DNA of 64,000 nucleotides from Bacteroidaceae bacterium (GCA_900770665.1 CAAGKZ010000015.1:1-64000), one strand, 5' to 3'. Shown: positions 29,551-38,998, numbered from the stretch's first letter. Made by a program: numbers and translations. The notes: a model not told the origin generated them from the sequence alone.

Positions 29551-30867
29551 ATGAAATCAATCAGAAGATTTATGCAGACAGCAGTCGCAGCACTGCTGCT
29601 TGTAGCGCCGACAGTTACAAAGGCGCAATACACCCCTACAGCTGAGAACCTGAAATCACGTCAGGAGTTTGCAGACAGCAAGTTCGGTATCTTCATCCAT
29701 TGGGGTATATACAGCATGTTCGCACAGGGCGAGTGGTATTTGCAGAACTTCCCCATTGACAAGGCCGAGTATGCCAAGGTTGCCGATGCCTTCTACCCCC
29801 ACCGTTTCAACGCAAAGGAGTGGGTCGCAGCAATAAAGGATGCCGGTGCAAAGTATATCTGCTTCACCAGCCGCCACCACGACAGTTTCTCAATGTGGGA
29901 CACCCAGCAGAGCGACTACAACATCGTTGACGCGACACCTTTCGGCCGTGATGTCATCAAGGAGCTTGCCGAGGAGTGCCACAAGCAGGGAATCAGGCTG
30001 CACTTCTACTATTCGCATATTGACTGGGCGCGTGACGAATACCCCATTGGACGCACAGGCCGCAATGTCATTGGCCGCGACTATGAAAAAGCCGACTGGC
30101 CTGCCTATTATGACTTCATGAACAAGCAGCTCACCGAATTGCTCACCAACTATGGCGAGATTGGCGCTATATGGTTCGACGGCAAGTGGGATCGCGACAA
30201 TGACAGCATACCTTTCAATTGGCAGCTTGACGAGCAGTATGCCCTCATCCACAGCCTGCAGCCTGCCTGCCTCATTGGGAACAACCACCACGAGACACCG
30301 TTCCCCGGCGAGGATATACAGATTTTCGAGCGCGACCTCCCCGGCGAGAACAAGGCCGGACTGAGTGGACAGAGCGTGAGCCGCCTACCCTTGGAGACCT
30401 GCCAGACAATGAACGGCATGTGGGGTTACAAACTTGTTGACCAGAACTACAAGAGCACAGAGACACTCATCAGATTGCTTGTGAGCACATCGGGAAAGGG
30501 TGCGAACCTGCTTCTCAATGTAGGTCCACAGCCAAATGGAGAAATCCCGGCAACAGCCCTTGCACGCATGAAGGAGATGGGCGAATGGCTGCGCACCAAC
30601 GGCGAGACCATCTACGGCACAACTGCCGGTGATATCCCGGCACAGGATTGGGGTGTTACAACACGTAAGGGCGAACGTCTGTTCGTTCACATCTTCGACT
30701 GCAAGGAGAAAGAACTTACCCTGCCGCTCGGTTGCAAGGTGAAGAAAGCCTTCACATACAGCAACAAGCAGCCTGTAAAGTTCAAGAAGACAAAGGAGGG
30801 CGTAAAATTAATGTTCAACGAGGTTCCGACAGGCATAGACTACATTGTGGAATTGATAACAAAGTAA
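29551..30867 (+). CDS. GH29 alpha-L-fucosidase
   Basis: A 438-aa exported enzyme that removes terminal alpha-L-fucose. The signal peptide is about 1-24 (ending TKAQY). The GH29 barrel shows FGIFIHWGIYSMFAQGEWY (about 44-62), YICFTSRHHDSFSMWD and the nucleophile region GAIWFDGKWD with Asp210. LLVSTSGKGANLLLNVGPQPNG follows, and the short C-terminal beta domain starts around 360. The length is typical of the smaller GH29 enzymes without a binding module. It is expressed divergently from the GH2 beta-galactosidase gene. No SusC/SusD pair adjoins the two enzymes. Confidence 0.96.
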   Translation: MKSIRRFMQTAVAALLLVAPTVTKAQYTPTAENLKSRQEFADSKFGIFIHWGIYSMFAQGEWYLQNFPIDKAEYAKVADAFYPHRFNAKEWVAAIKDAGAKYICFTSRHHDSFSMWDTQQSDYNIVDATPFGRDVIKELAEECHKQGIRLHFYYSHIDWARDEYPIGRTGRNVIGRDYEKADWPAYYDFMNKQLTELLTNYGEIGAIWFDGKWDRDNDSIPFNWQLDEQYALIHSLQPACLIGNNHHETPFPGEDIQIFERDLPGENKAGLSGQSVSRLPLETCQTMNGMWGYKLVDQNYKSTETLIRLLVSTSGKGANLLLNVGPQPNGEIPATALARMKEMGEWLRTNGETIYGTTAGDIPAQDWGVTTRKGERLFVHIFDCKEKELTLPLGCKVKKAFTYSNKQPVKFKKTKEGVKLMFNEVPTGIDYIVELITK

Positions 30868-30881
30868 TCAAAAGTACAATA

Positions 30882-30930
30882 GCTCTCCCCTTTGCCCACA
30901 AGGGGGAGTGGCTGAAAGCCGAGGGGGATA
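30882..30930. repeat. intergenic hairpin repeat (family 1)
   Basis: A C-run/G-run hairpin (CTCCCC with AAGGGGGAG) followed by a GAAAGCCGAGGGGG tail. A related unit lies inside the permease gene at 32576-32614. This copy sits between the GH29 and cutC genes and may also end the GH29 transcript. Confidence 0.6.
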
Positions 30931-30952
30931 AAAACAGTAAAAAACCCTAATT

Positions 30953-31687
30953 ATGAATAAACTTGAAATTTGCGCCGGTAGCGTGGAGAGCGCCATTGCA
31001 GCACGTGACGGCGGAGCACAACGCATTGAACTTTGCGCAGCATTGGAGGTTGGCGGCGTCACACCGTCGGCCGGAATGATTGCCGAGGCACGCAAAGTGG
31101 AAGGGCTGACGCTCAACGTCATCATACGACCACGCGGAGGTGATTTCCTCTACAACGAGTATGAGGTTGCCTGCATGGAACAGGATATACGCACATGCAA
31201 GCAACTTGGTGTTGACGGCGTGGTCATTGGAGCGCTCACAGCCGAGGGCGACATTGACACCATAGCCTGCAAGCGGCTCATTGCAGCCGCCGGTGGAATG
31301 AGCATAACATTCCACCGTGCATTCGATATGTGCCGCGACCCGCGCAAGGCTTTGGAGGAACTCATTGCACTCGGTTGCCACAGAGTGCTCACATCGGGAC
31401 AGGCAGCAACAGCCCAGGCGGGTATTCAACTCCTTAAGGAACTCGTTGAGCAGGCCGCCGGGCGCATAATAATCATGCCGGGCTGCGGAGTGAGCAGCGC
31501 GAACGCAGCAGCCATCCTGCAAGCGACAGGCGCAACGGAAATCCACGCATCGGCACGCAAGAGCGTGGGCAGTGGCATGCTGTTCCGCCACAGCGGAGTC
31601 TCTATGGGCAACCCCGACAGCGATGAATATGCCCGCAAGGAGACCGATGTAAACGAAGTAAGAGCCATTGTAAGCAGCATACTATGA
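30953..31687 (+). CDS. cutC: CutC-family protein
   Basis: A 244-aa TIM-barrel protein of the CutC family, cytoplasmic. It has the family start LEICAGSVESAIAARDGGAQRIELCAALEVGGVTPS, then IRPRGGDFLYNEYEV, VDGVVIGAL, ITFHRAFDM and RVLTSGQAATA. CutC was first linked to copper handling in E. coli, but the role is disputed and no metal ligand set is evident here. Its stop overlaps the start of xpt (ATGA), so the two are translationally coupled. The length is normal for the family. Confidence 0.95.
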   Translation: MNKLEICAGSVESAIAARDGGAQRIELCAALEVGGVTPSAGMIAEARKVEGLTLNVIIRPRGGDFLYNEYEVACMEQDIRTCKQLGVDGVVIGALTAEGDIDTIACKRLIAAAGGMSITFHRAFDMCRDPRKALEELIALGCHRVLTSGQAATAQAGIQLLKELVEQAAGRIIIMPGCGVSSANAAAILQATGATEIHASARKSVGSGMLFRHSGVSMGNPDSDEYARKETDVNEVRAIVSSIL

Positions 31688-32253
31688 AACAGTTGAAAGA
31701 ACGTATTCTCAAAGACGGCAAATGTCTTGAGGGAGGCATACTCAAGGTCGACAACTTCATCAACCACCAAATGGATGCAGGGCTGATGATGGAGATGGCC
31801 AAGGAGATTATAGCCCGCTTCAAGGAAACAGCCATTGACAAGGTCATTACAGTTGAGGCAAGCGGCATTGCGCCGGCAATAATGGTAGCCTATCTGCTGG
31901 ATGTTCCGGTGGTCTTTGGCAAGAAGAAGGTACCGAGCACCATGGAGGGCATTATCAGAAGCGAAGTGTTCTCATTCACCAAAAGCCGTTCATATAATAT
32001 CTGCCTTTGCGAAAACTACCTGCAGAAAGGCGAGCGTTGCCTTTTTGTAGATGATTTCCTTGCCAACGGCAATGCGGCACTGGGCATTCTTGACCTTGCT
32101 GCACAGGCAGGAGCTGAAGTTGTGGGAATGGCGTTCCTCATTGAAAAGGGATTCCAGGCCGGTGGTAAGATGCTGCGCGACAAAGGAATACATATTGAGT
32201 CACTCGCAATAATTGAAAGCCTCGACAACTGCGAGATAAAGATTAAGGACTAA
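31684..32253 (+). CDS. xpt: xanthine phosphoribosyltransferase
   Basis: A 189-aa cytoplasmic enzyme of purine salvage (xanthine plus PRPP to XMP). It matches Xpt along its whole length, with MKQLKERIL at the start, LKVDNFINHQMD, VEASGIAPAIM and VPVVFGKKK. The PRPP-binding loop is CLFVDDFLANGNA (about 120-132). It is coupled to cutC by a 4-base overlap. No purine riboswitch fold was found upstream; expression would come from the cutC promoter region. A strong hairpin terminator follows. Confidence 0.96.
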   Translation: MKQLKERILKDGKCLEGGILKVDNFINHQMDAGLMMEMAKEIIARFKETAIDKVITVEASGIAPAIMVAYLLDVPVVFGKKKVPSTMEGIIRSEVFSFTKSRSYNICLCENYLQKGERCLFVDDFLANGNAALGILDLAAQAGAEVVGMAFLIEKGFQAGGKMLRDKGIHIESLAIIESLDNCEIKIKD

Positions 32254-32265
32254 AACAGAACCAAC

Positions 32266-32311
32266 AATAAGACAGTGTGAGCAACCGGTCAGTTGCTCAC
32301 ACTGTCTTATT
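32266..32311. terminator. bidirectional terminator after xpt
   Basis: A 20-bp perfect stem (32266-32285 with 32292-32311) and a 6-base loop, between convergent xpt and permease genes. Confidence 0.9.
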
Positions 32312-32335
32312 ATGCATTTGAACCAAAATTACAAA

Positions 32336-33622
32336 TCACTCTTCCACCACCGAAAAGCCAAGTGCTTCAACGGCCTTTATAATCTCCTCTTTGTCGGGGT
32401 TGCCATGAACAACGGTGCGGCCGCTTGCAAGATCAATATTCACGCTCTCAGCACCGGCAATTTTTAGGATTGCAGCCTCTACATTACTCTTGCAGTGGTT
32501 ACAGTTCATTCCTTTTACTGTAATTGTAATGCTCTGTGGCGCTATGCTGCATGCCTCACAACTGCTAGGTGAATTGTCCCCCTGTTTTAGGGGGACGAGC
32601 GAAGCGGAGGGGGTACTTTTGCGATAGCGCATAATAAAAGCATTCAGCAACAGAATGGCAAGCACAATGGTACAAACCGAGTTGAAATATGACAACTCGC
32701 TACAGCTGTGGCAACTATGTATATGAGCAAGCGGCATAGTGAACCATTCGCGGGGCAACAGATAATCAATGCCAAGACCAAAGAGTATAGCACAACCTAC
32801 AATTGAAAAGAGATAGGTCATAAGACTCTTGCGCCCCATCACCTTGCCAATGACAAGCAATGATGCCACGTTGACAGCCGGGCCTGCCATCAATAACACA
32901 AGCGCAGTTCCTGGCGACAAGCCCTTGAGCATCAGGGCAACAGCAATGGGTATGCTGCCTGTTGCACAAAGATACATTGGAATGGCAAACAGCAGCACCA
33001 TGAGCATGCTTGCGAAGGGCTTGTCGGCAAAGAGCGAGAAGAATGAATCGGGGACGAAAACCGTTATCAGGCCTGCAACCACAAGTCCAAGCACAAGCCA
33101 ACGGCCAATATCCTGCATCATCTCTACATAGGCATAGTTAGCTGCAGTTCTTATCTTCTTTGAGAATGTCGTTTTCTCCTCATTTGCGCAACAACACTGT
33201 TCTGATGCATCTGCCTTTTCTGTGTTATCATTTTTGCCTACACGGTTTGCAAGTGCTCCTCCAAAGAGTGCTGTTACAAGCGCTGCAAACGGGCGCAACA
33301 AAGCGAATGGCAAACCCATAAGCGAATAGGTTGCAATGATAGAATCAATGCCTGTCTGCGGTGTGGCAATGAGGAATGATATGGTAGCACCCTTTGATGC
33401 CCCGTCCTTACGCAACGACATTGCCGTGGGAATGACACCGCACGAACAAAGCGGCAGCGGAATACCCAGAATGGCAGCAGCCAACACCGAACGGAAGTTG
33501 TTGCCACTAAGATAACGGCTATACATTGCCCGTGGCACAAATGCATGCATGAGCCCTGCCAATGTAAAGCCCAACAGCAGATAGGGCGACATACTGTTTA
33601 CAAGTTCAAGAATCTCTCTCAT
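32336..33622 (-). CDS. metal-efflux-type permease with C-terminal HMA domain
   Basis: A 428-aa inner-membrane protein of the DUF318/YraQ-like permease group (SO_0444-type Cu/Zn efflux). The membrane part has about nine helices with GIPLPLCSCGVIPTAMSLRKDGASKGA, a Cys-Ser-Cys motif near residues 57-63, and FAIPMYLCATGSIPIAVALMLKG with VLLMAGPAVNVA. The last 67 residues are a heavy-metal-associated domain with GMNCNHC. Between them is a polar linker (about 335-360), partly encoded by a hairpin repeat. Copper or zinc is likely but not proven. It is a single gene, convergent with xpt. Confidence 0.88.
   Translation of the reverse strand: MREILELVNSMSPYLLLGFTLAGLMHAFVPRAMYSRYLSGNNFRSVLAAAILGIPLPLCSCGVIPTAMSLRKDGASKGATISFLIATPQTGIDSIIATYSLMGLPFALLRPFAALVTALFGGALANRVGKNDNTEKADASEQCCCANEEKTTFSKKIRTAANYAYVEMMQDIGRWLVLGLVVAGLITVFVPDSFFSLFADKPFASMLMVLLFAIPMYLCATGSIPIAVALMLKGLSPGTALVLLMAGPAVNVASLLVIGKVMGRKSLMTYLFSIVGCAILFGLGIDYLLPREWFTMPLAHIHSCHSCSELSYFNSVCTIVLAILLLNAFIMRYRKSTPSASLVPLKQGDNSPSSCEACSIAPQSITITVKGMNCNHCKSNVEAAILKIAGAESVNIDLASGRTVVHGNPDKEEIIKAVEALGFSVVEE
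32576..32614. repeat. hairpin repeat inside the permease gene (family 1)
   Basis: A perfect 7-bp stem (GTCCCCC with GGGGGAC, loop TGTTTTA) followed by GAGCGAAGCGGAGGGGGTA. It shares its plan with 30882-30930. It falls between the codons for the last helix and the HMA domain and keeps the reading frame open. Confidence 0.6.
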
Positions 33623-33647
33623 AACCTAACAAATTCTAGCGCAAAGC

Positions 33648-33749
33648 TGTCATTCCGAACGTATGCGAGGAATCTCTAAAAACATTCCAGAGATATCTCC
33701 TTACGGTCGATATGACATTTTAAGATTCTTCACTATGTTCAGAATGACA
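33648..33749. repeat. REP-like imperfect inverted repeat (family 2)
   Basis: The arms TGTCATTCCGAACG...GAGGAATCT and AGATTCTTCACTATGTTCAGAATGACA face each other across about 45 bases. A related unit is at 58551-58609. It lies in the 181-base gap before the transglutaminase gene stop. No ORF. Confidence 0.7.
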
Positions 33750-33803
33750 CATTTATACATTACTTAATCGAATCAACCGCCAAAAGATTCTTGGAGGCAA
33801 CCG

Positions 33804-36440
33804 TTACTCGCCAAGCTGCTTTATCACCTTCACCAACTGCTCGCCAAGACCTATTGAATAGCCCTGCGAAACGAACACCACGCGGTTGAATGTATCGGCA
33901 ACAAGAATCAACGGGCGATTGGGGTTCTGCAGCTTCATGTTCGCAACAATCTCGTTATAGATTTTGTCATTGATATCTGTACCCCACACCACTGTTGATG
34001 GCAGTTCGGGGAAGTCGTTGACAAAACGGGCAGCCTCATCCTTGTCACGGAAAAGAAGCACCATCTTCTGTCCCCACTTCTCGAAATTCTCCTTGTAGGG
34101 CATAACATCGCGCAAGAAGTGGTTGGTTGGCTCGCTGCCGGGGGCAACGACTGCAATGATATAATAGCCGCGTCCTGTTGCCGAGAGCAATGAACGTTCG
34201 CGCTCTTCGGTTGTATCGTAGAAGAGGTTCTCGCTGTTGAAATCACCGATAACCTGCAACTGCTCACTACTCTCGCGCTGCACATACTCAATGTTGCACT
34301 CCTTGCCCTCTTCAATGGTAAAGAATGTAAGATGCGCAAGCACGCTGCCATCGGCCATGCGTGTACCGGTCATCATAAAATAGTCACCGGTGTCAAGCGC
34401 TGTACCGTCCTTGAGAAGGCTCTCCCAGGTAACCCCCTCCTCGGGGTAACCGAGCAGCTGCAAACGACCGTCAACAATCTTTGAGATTGAGAAATGGGAG
34501 TAATAACGTGGATTATCAATGAAACGTGTGGGAGTGTATGAGGCTTTCAAGGTACCCTGCGGAGCATTCCTGCGCTCTGTTGCAGCAATGTCAAAGTCCA
34601 CATCAACCCACTTGTAGTTCTCAATATACTGTGTCTTTCCTGTCACCTCGTCAATGCGGGCAGGGATTCCCATTGCTCGCGCACCCGACACAAAGAAGAT
34701 GTCGCGTGAATGAGGGTCGGCAACGCGCATCTCCCACACGCCACGGGGCGACATACATAGCGAGAGAGGATTCCATGCAGCATCGACCTTGATGCTGTCG
34801 CGGCACCACTTCACCCAACGCTGCGGGTCACCGGCAAAGAAGCGTCTCTCATCGTAGCTGAACTGTTCTTTGAAGAATGCCTTGTAAGGAGTCAGCATCT
34901 CATTGCTCACGCGGGGATTTAGAATATACTTACGGAAATCCTCATCGTAGGCTCCATTGCGTGCAGTCTGCTCAAGATGGTCGTACAGGACATCAATTTT
35001 CACATCGCGCAAATCCTTATCGGAAATTACAGAGAGCAGGAAATATGCAAGTGCCAACTCCTCACGCGGTGTACTTGAGAGGAATTTTACTATTGTCTTG
35101 TGATTGCCGCGCGATTTCATGAGTAACTGGACAATGTCACGCTCGTGCAGACCGTTGAAGCCAAGATACTGTGCAAACATACCGGCCTTTTCGGGGGTGA
35201 TGAATGTTGACACATAGGCATTGCGCAAAGAGTCCTCATAGGCAAAACGACGGGCATTCTCAGCAGCCTGTGCCTCACTGACATAAGGCACGGTATTGCG
35301 TTCACGTGGAGGAACGATATCCATTTCCAGTGTCGCGCTGTAGCCGGGAGCCTTGTCAACCACAAGTTTCACGTTCTTATCCTTGCCGGCAGTGAACTTC
35401 ACGAAGCCGAACTTGCCGCCGGCCGACGCCCAAGCAACCATATCGCCATGACCCGATGTTATTGACGCGTGGCCTTTGGCATCGGTTCTCTTTGTTGCTG
35501 CAGTGTAGAATTCGGCATAGTTGAATATCTTGAACTCTACATCGGCACTCAAAGGCGCACCATTCTCATCAACAACGGTGACGGTTGTTGTCACCACTGG
35601 TGCATAGTTGGCTGTGACGTTTATCTCGGTGTAGCAGGGGGTTACGCCAAGAACCTCCTCGGGACCATCATAACGGCCGAAGACATTGGTGTGCATGAGC
35701 ATGCCACGTGATGCCGGCGCATTGAACCAGGCAAGGTCAAGCACGGGCTCGGGCTCACAGGCACCAAGGAAATGCCACTCGCCATCCACCCAAGCCTCAA
35801 CCCAGGCGTGGTTGTTGTCTGTATGCGCCCAACGGGGAGTATAGACCTGACGGGCAGGGATACCCACGGCACGCAAGGCTGCAACGGTAAATGTTGACTC
35901 CTCGCCACAACGGCCATAGGCGGTGCGCACTGTTGCCAGCGGCGAACTGGTTCGTATGTCGCTGGGGGTATATGTAACCTTCTCGTGACACCAATGATTG
36001 ACCTCAAGCACCGCCTCACGCATTGTAAGGTCCTGCACACGCTCTTTCAGCTCCTTGTAGAAAACCTCACGGCTGTTGTCGAGATTCTCATTGTTTACCC
36101 TGACAGGCAACACAAAGTGCAAGAATTCCCTCACAGGCACACTCTTGCCCCAAGGCATCTCTGCACGCGCCTTCAGGGCATAGTCCACGTTCTTAAGGTG
36201 GAATTCTGCACTGTAATCGGCGATATCGGGCAACGGCATATAGGCATAGAGGAACTGCATGGCCTGCATCCTGCTCCCCGAAAGGGTTTCAAACATATCA
36301 AAATAGCCATTGCCGGTCACCACCTCGCGACGAGCCTTGAAATCTTTGGCAATCCTGCCATTGCGGTCAAGATTCTCTTTTGCAGCCAACTGCATGAATG
36401 ACAGCATCGCTGCCGATAGAAGAATTATATATCTTTTCAT
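33804..36440 (-). CDS. exported transglutaminase-like protein
   Basis: An 878-aa exported protein with a signal peptide (about 1-20, ending LAAKEN). The transglutaminase-core domain covers about 130-230. It has YGRCGEES (Cys178), NNHAWVEAW (His211) and GEWHFLGACEPEP, where the third catalytic acidic residue may lie. An Ig-like domain follows (VTVVDENGAPLSADV, about 280-360). A long helical region and a second transglutaminase-like part come next, with AMGIPARIDEVTGKTQY and DVDFDIAA near 590-630. The C-terminus resembles a thioredoxin-fold (VMPYKENFEKWGQKMVLLFRD). Peptide hydrolase or cross-linking activity cannot be told apart. It has its own -7 box (TATTTTTG, minus strand, 36490-36483). Confidence 0.85.
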   Translation of the reverse strand: MKRYIILLSAAMLSFMQLAAKENLDRNGRIAKDFKARREVVTGNGYFDMFETLSGSRMQAMQFLYAYMPLPDIADYSAEFHLKNVDYALKARAEMPWGKSVPVREFLHFVLPVRVNNENLDNSREVFYKELKERVQDLTMREAVLEVNHWCHEKVTYTPSDIRTSSPLATVRTAYGRCGEESTFTVAALRAVGIPARQVYTPRWAHTDNNHAWVEAWVDGEWHFLGACEPEPVLDLAWFNAPASRGMLMHTNVFGRYDGPEEVLGVTPCYTEINVTANYAPVVTTTVTVVDENGAPLSADVEFKIFNYAEFYTAATKRTDAKGHASITSGHGDMVAWASAGGKFGFVKFTAGKDKNVKLVVDKAPGYSATLEMDIVPPRERNTVPYVSEAQAAENARRFAYEDSLRNAYVSTFITPEKAGMFAQYLGFNGLHERDIVQLLMKSRGNHKTIVKFLSSTPREELALAYFLLSVISDKDLRDVKIDVLYDHLEQTARNGAYDEDFRKYILNPRVSNEMLTPYKAFFKEQFSYDERRFFAGDPQRWVKWCRDSIKVDAAWNPLSLCMSPRGVWEMRVADPHSRDIFFVSGARAMGIPARIDEVTGKTQYIENYKWVDVDFDIAATERRNAPQGTLKASYTPTRFIDNPRYYSHFSISKIVDGRLQLLGYPEEGVTWESLLKDGTALDTGDYFMMTGTRMADGSVLAHLTFFTIEEGKECNIEYVQRESSEQLQVIGDFNSENLFYDTTEERERSLLSATGRGYYIIAVVAPGSEPTNHFLRDVMPYKENFEKWGQKMVLLFRDKDEAARFVNDFPELPSTVVWGTDINDKIYNEIVANMKLQNPNRPLILVADTFNRVVFVSQGYSIGLGEQLVKVIKQLGE

Positions 36441-36609
36441 ATCAAAATAGTTTTCTTTGGTGTAAATATATGCATTATTAGGCAAAAATAACGCAAACAG
36501 AGGGATTTATTGAGGGTGAGCGCCACTTTTTGTCCATATATTCACTCTTAATGGCGGTTTTTTACTATTTTTGTCACAAATGACCGACGATGTCAAAAAC
36601 TTGTGAAAA

Positions 36610-38274
36610 GTGAGCAGTAACGAAAAAAACATATCGATTAAAAGGTTGGTTTTCTGGTTGTGGCAGAATTCAAGGGGAGCACGCAAACAGGCCATCATCA
36701 ACACAGGCATCGGCCTGCTTGATGTAGCTTGCCAGTTACTTTGGGTGCTTGCCTGCAAACATGCCATTGACATTGCCACCGGAATTAAAGAGGGTTCGCT
36801 GACAACCACCGGCATCATGATTGGCGCACTGATGCTTGCGCAGATTGCATCACGCGCCGTGAGCCGTTGGATTCATGCAGTGACGGGCAACAAAGTACGC
36901 AACAGGATGCGCCGCGATGTCTTTGCACGCCTGCTCCGCTGCGACTGGATGCACCTGCAGAGACACCACACCGGCGACCTAATCAACAGGCTCGAGGGTG
37001 ATGTGTCGGGCATCACGACACTGATGACCGAAACCATACCGGCAGCCGTGGTAGCGGCAACACAGTTGCTTGCATCCTTTGTACTGCTGTTCACCATGAG
37101 CCCGCTGCTGGCTGTTGCAATTTTCATCACATTGCCGATATGCCTGGCGGTGAGCCGTGTGTACATAAAGAAAATGCGCAAGCTGAACCGCGATGTGCGT
37201 GACAGCGATAGCCGCATACAGTCGGTATTGCAGGAGAGCCTGCAGCACAAGGAGCTCATAAAATCATTGGAACAGAACGACTCTACCGAGCAGCAACTGA
37301 GCGACCTGCAGAGCCGTCTGCAGAATCAGATTGCCAACCGCACAAAATTCTCGCTCGGAGCATATACACTCATACAGCTTGGATTTGCCACAGGATATGT
37401 AATTGCATTCATGTGGGGAGTAGACAGCCTTGCCAACGGATTGATAACATACGGTACAATGGCGGCATACCTGCAACTGGTTGGTCTCATTCAGCGCCCG
37501 ACGATGGATTTAAGCCGTTATATCCCCGGTATAGTTTCTTCATTTACAGCCGCCGAGCGCCTTTATGAACTGGAGGACATACCTATTGAACAACAGGGCG
37601 ATGCCGTGATGCTGAAAGAGACAGCAGGAGTACGTTTCAAGGATGTCACATTCCGCTACGAAGAGGGCAAGCGCTACATTCTCGACCATTTCACATTTGA
37701 TTTTCCACCCAACAGCTGTACCGCCATTGTGGGCGAGACAGGTGCGGGAAAGACAACGCTTATAAGGTTGCTGATAGCACTCATAAACCCGTTGAGCGGC
37801 AGTATAGAGCTCTATAATGGGAAAGAGAGATATGAATCGTCAACGCTCACACGCCGTAACTTCGTGTACATACCGCAGGGCAACAGCCTTGTAAGCGGAA
37901 CCATAAGGGAGAACCTGTTGATGGGAAAACCGGAAGCTACTGACGAGGAGATGAGATTGGCACTCCACATAGCCTGTGCAGAATATGTCTATGAACTGCC
38001 CGACGGCATAGACAGCCCGATAACCGAACGTGGAGGAGGATTGAGCGAGGGGCAGGCACAGCGCATTGCCGTTGCAAGGTCATTGCTACGCCCCGGCAGC
38101 ATACTAATCCTTGACGAGGTGACATCGGCGCTTGACGAGGCAACAGAGCAGGAGATGCTCAAACGCCTGACACAAAGCCAGATTGGCAAGACACTCATCT
38201 TTGTAACACACAGACCTGCTGTAATCGATTACTGCACCCAGGTACTGAGAATTGTGAAGCCTGCAAAAAAATAA
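36610..38274 (+). CDS. ABC transporter, fused permease/ATPase (exporter)
   Basis: A 554-aa half-transporter of the type I exporter fold. Residues about 20-310 are the six-helix membrane domain. The nucleotide-binding domain holds Walker A GETGAGKTT (about 375-383), the signature LSEGQAQR and Walker B SILILDEVTSALD, with a D-loop and H-loop (THRP), all intact. It probably works as a homodimer, exporting a lipid, peptide or drug. The start is GTG at 36610: an in-frame TGA is at 36604-36606 and no ATG follows for about 70 codons, and a TATTTTTG -7 box lies at 36566-36573. A short hairpin ends the transcript. Confidence 0.93.
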   Translation: MSSNEKNISIKRLVFWLWQNSRGARKQAIINTGIGLLDVACQLLWVLACKHAIDIATGIKEGSLTTTGIMIGALMLAQIASRAVSRWIHAVTGNKVRNRMRRDVFARLLRCDWMHLQRHHTGDLINRLEGDVSGITTLMTETIPAAVVAATQLLASFVLLFTMSPLLAVAIFITLPICLAVSRVYIKKMRKLNRDVRDSDSRIQSVLQESLQHKELIKSLEQNDSTEQQLSDLQSRLQNQIANRTKFSLGAYTLIQLGFATGYVIAFMWGVDSLANGLITYGTMAAYLQLVGLIQRPTMDLSRYIPGIVSSFTAAERLYELEDIPIEQQGDAVMLKETAGVRFKDVTFRYEEGKRYILDHFTFDFPPNSCTAIVGETGAGKTTLIRLLIALINPLSGSIELYNGKERYESSTLTRRNFVYIPQGNSLVSGTIRENLLMGKPEATDEEMRLALHIACAEYVYELPDGIDSPITERGGGLSEGQAQRIAVARSLLRPGSILILDEVTSALDEATEQEMLKRLTQSQIGKTLIFVTHRPAVIDYCTQVLRIVKPAKK

Positions 38275-38281
38275 CTCCAAG

Positions 38282-38307
38282 AACACCCCATACAAACGGG
38301 TGTTTTT
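38282..38307 (+). terminator. terminator after the ABC exporter gene
   Basis: A 7-bp stem AACACCC / GGGTGTT (38282-38288 with 38298-38304) followed by TTT, 7 bases after the stop codon. Confidence 0.7.
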
Positions 38308-38387
38308 GCATTTATGGAAAGGCAATGCAATAAATGCCATATTCCCACGTTATGTAATAGATAAATTTATTAAATAATAACACAACT

Positions 38388-38981
38388 ATGATTGAATACT
38401 TGAGAGGGGAACTCGCCGAACTGACACCGGCAACAGCCATCATTGAATGCTGCGGTGTAGGCTATGAGACAAGCATCACCCTGAACACATACAGCGCACT
38501 GCAGGACAAGAAAGAGGTGAAAGTGTATATCTACGAAGTGATACGCGAGGACACACACCAGCTCTTCGGGTTCAGCAACAAGCAGGAGCGCGAACTTTTC
38601 CTGTTGCTCATTTCGGTATCGGGCATCGGCGGCAACACGGCACGCACCATTCTTTCGGCATTTACCGTAAACGAGCTGTGCGAAGCAATTTTCACAGGCA
38701 ACGAGGCTGCAATAAAGAGTGTGAAGGGCATTGGACTGAAGACTGCCCAGCGCATCATCATTGAACTGAAGGATAAAATAAAAGGCATTGGAAACGGAGC
38801 ACAGAGCAACGTGTCAACACCACTCCTGCCCGACAATGATGTCATGGACGGAGCAATATCGGCACTCATCATGCTCGGTTTCCCCTCTGCTGCGACCAAC
38901 AAGGTTGTACAGGCCATTGTAAAGAGCGAGCCTACAGCGACAGTGGAGCAGGTAATTAAAATGGCCCTTAAGCAGTTGTAA
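38388..38981 (+). CDS. ruvA: Holliday junction branch-migration subunit RuvA
   Basis: A 197-aa DNA-binding subunit that holds the Holliday junction for RuvB. It has the N-terminal OB domain (MIEYLRGELAELTPATAIIECCGVGYE), helix-hairpin-helix motifs (SVSGIGGNTARTIL and VKGIGLKTAQRIIIELKDK) and the C-terminal RuvB-contacting helices (AISALIMLGFPSAATNKVV). Normal length. It precedes sprA by 17 bases; this ruvA-sprA order is known from other T9SS-bearing Bacteroidota. Confidence 0.98.
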   Translation: MIEYLRGELAELTPATAIIECCGVGYETSITLNTYSALQDKKEVKVYIYEVIREDTHQLFGFSNKQERELFLLLISVSGIGGNTARTILSAFTVNELCEAIFTGNEAAIKSVKGIGLKTAQRIIIELKDKIKGIGNGAQSNVSTPLLPDNDVMDGAISALIMLGFPSAATNKVVQAIVKSEPTATVEQVIKMALKQL

Positions 38982-38998
38982 AGCAATAGGCGGTATCC

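Noticed and set aside
30947..31591. 214-aa ORF opposite cutC
   Set aside because: It covers an intact cutC coding frame and shows no recognisable domain.
31300..32260. Purine riboswitch before xpt
   Set aside because: xpt is translationally coupled to cutC by a 4-base overlap, so there is no room for a leader; no aptamer fold was seen upstream of cutC.
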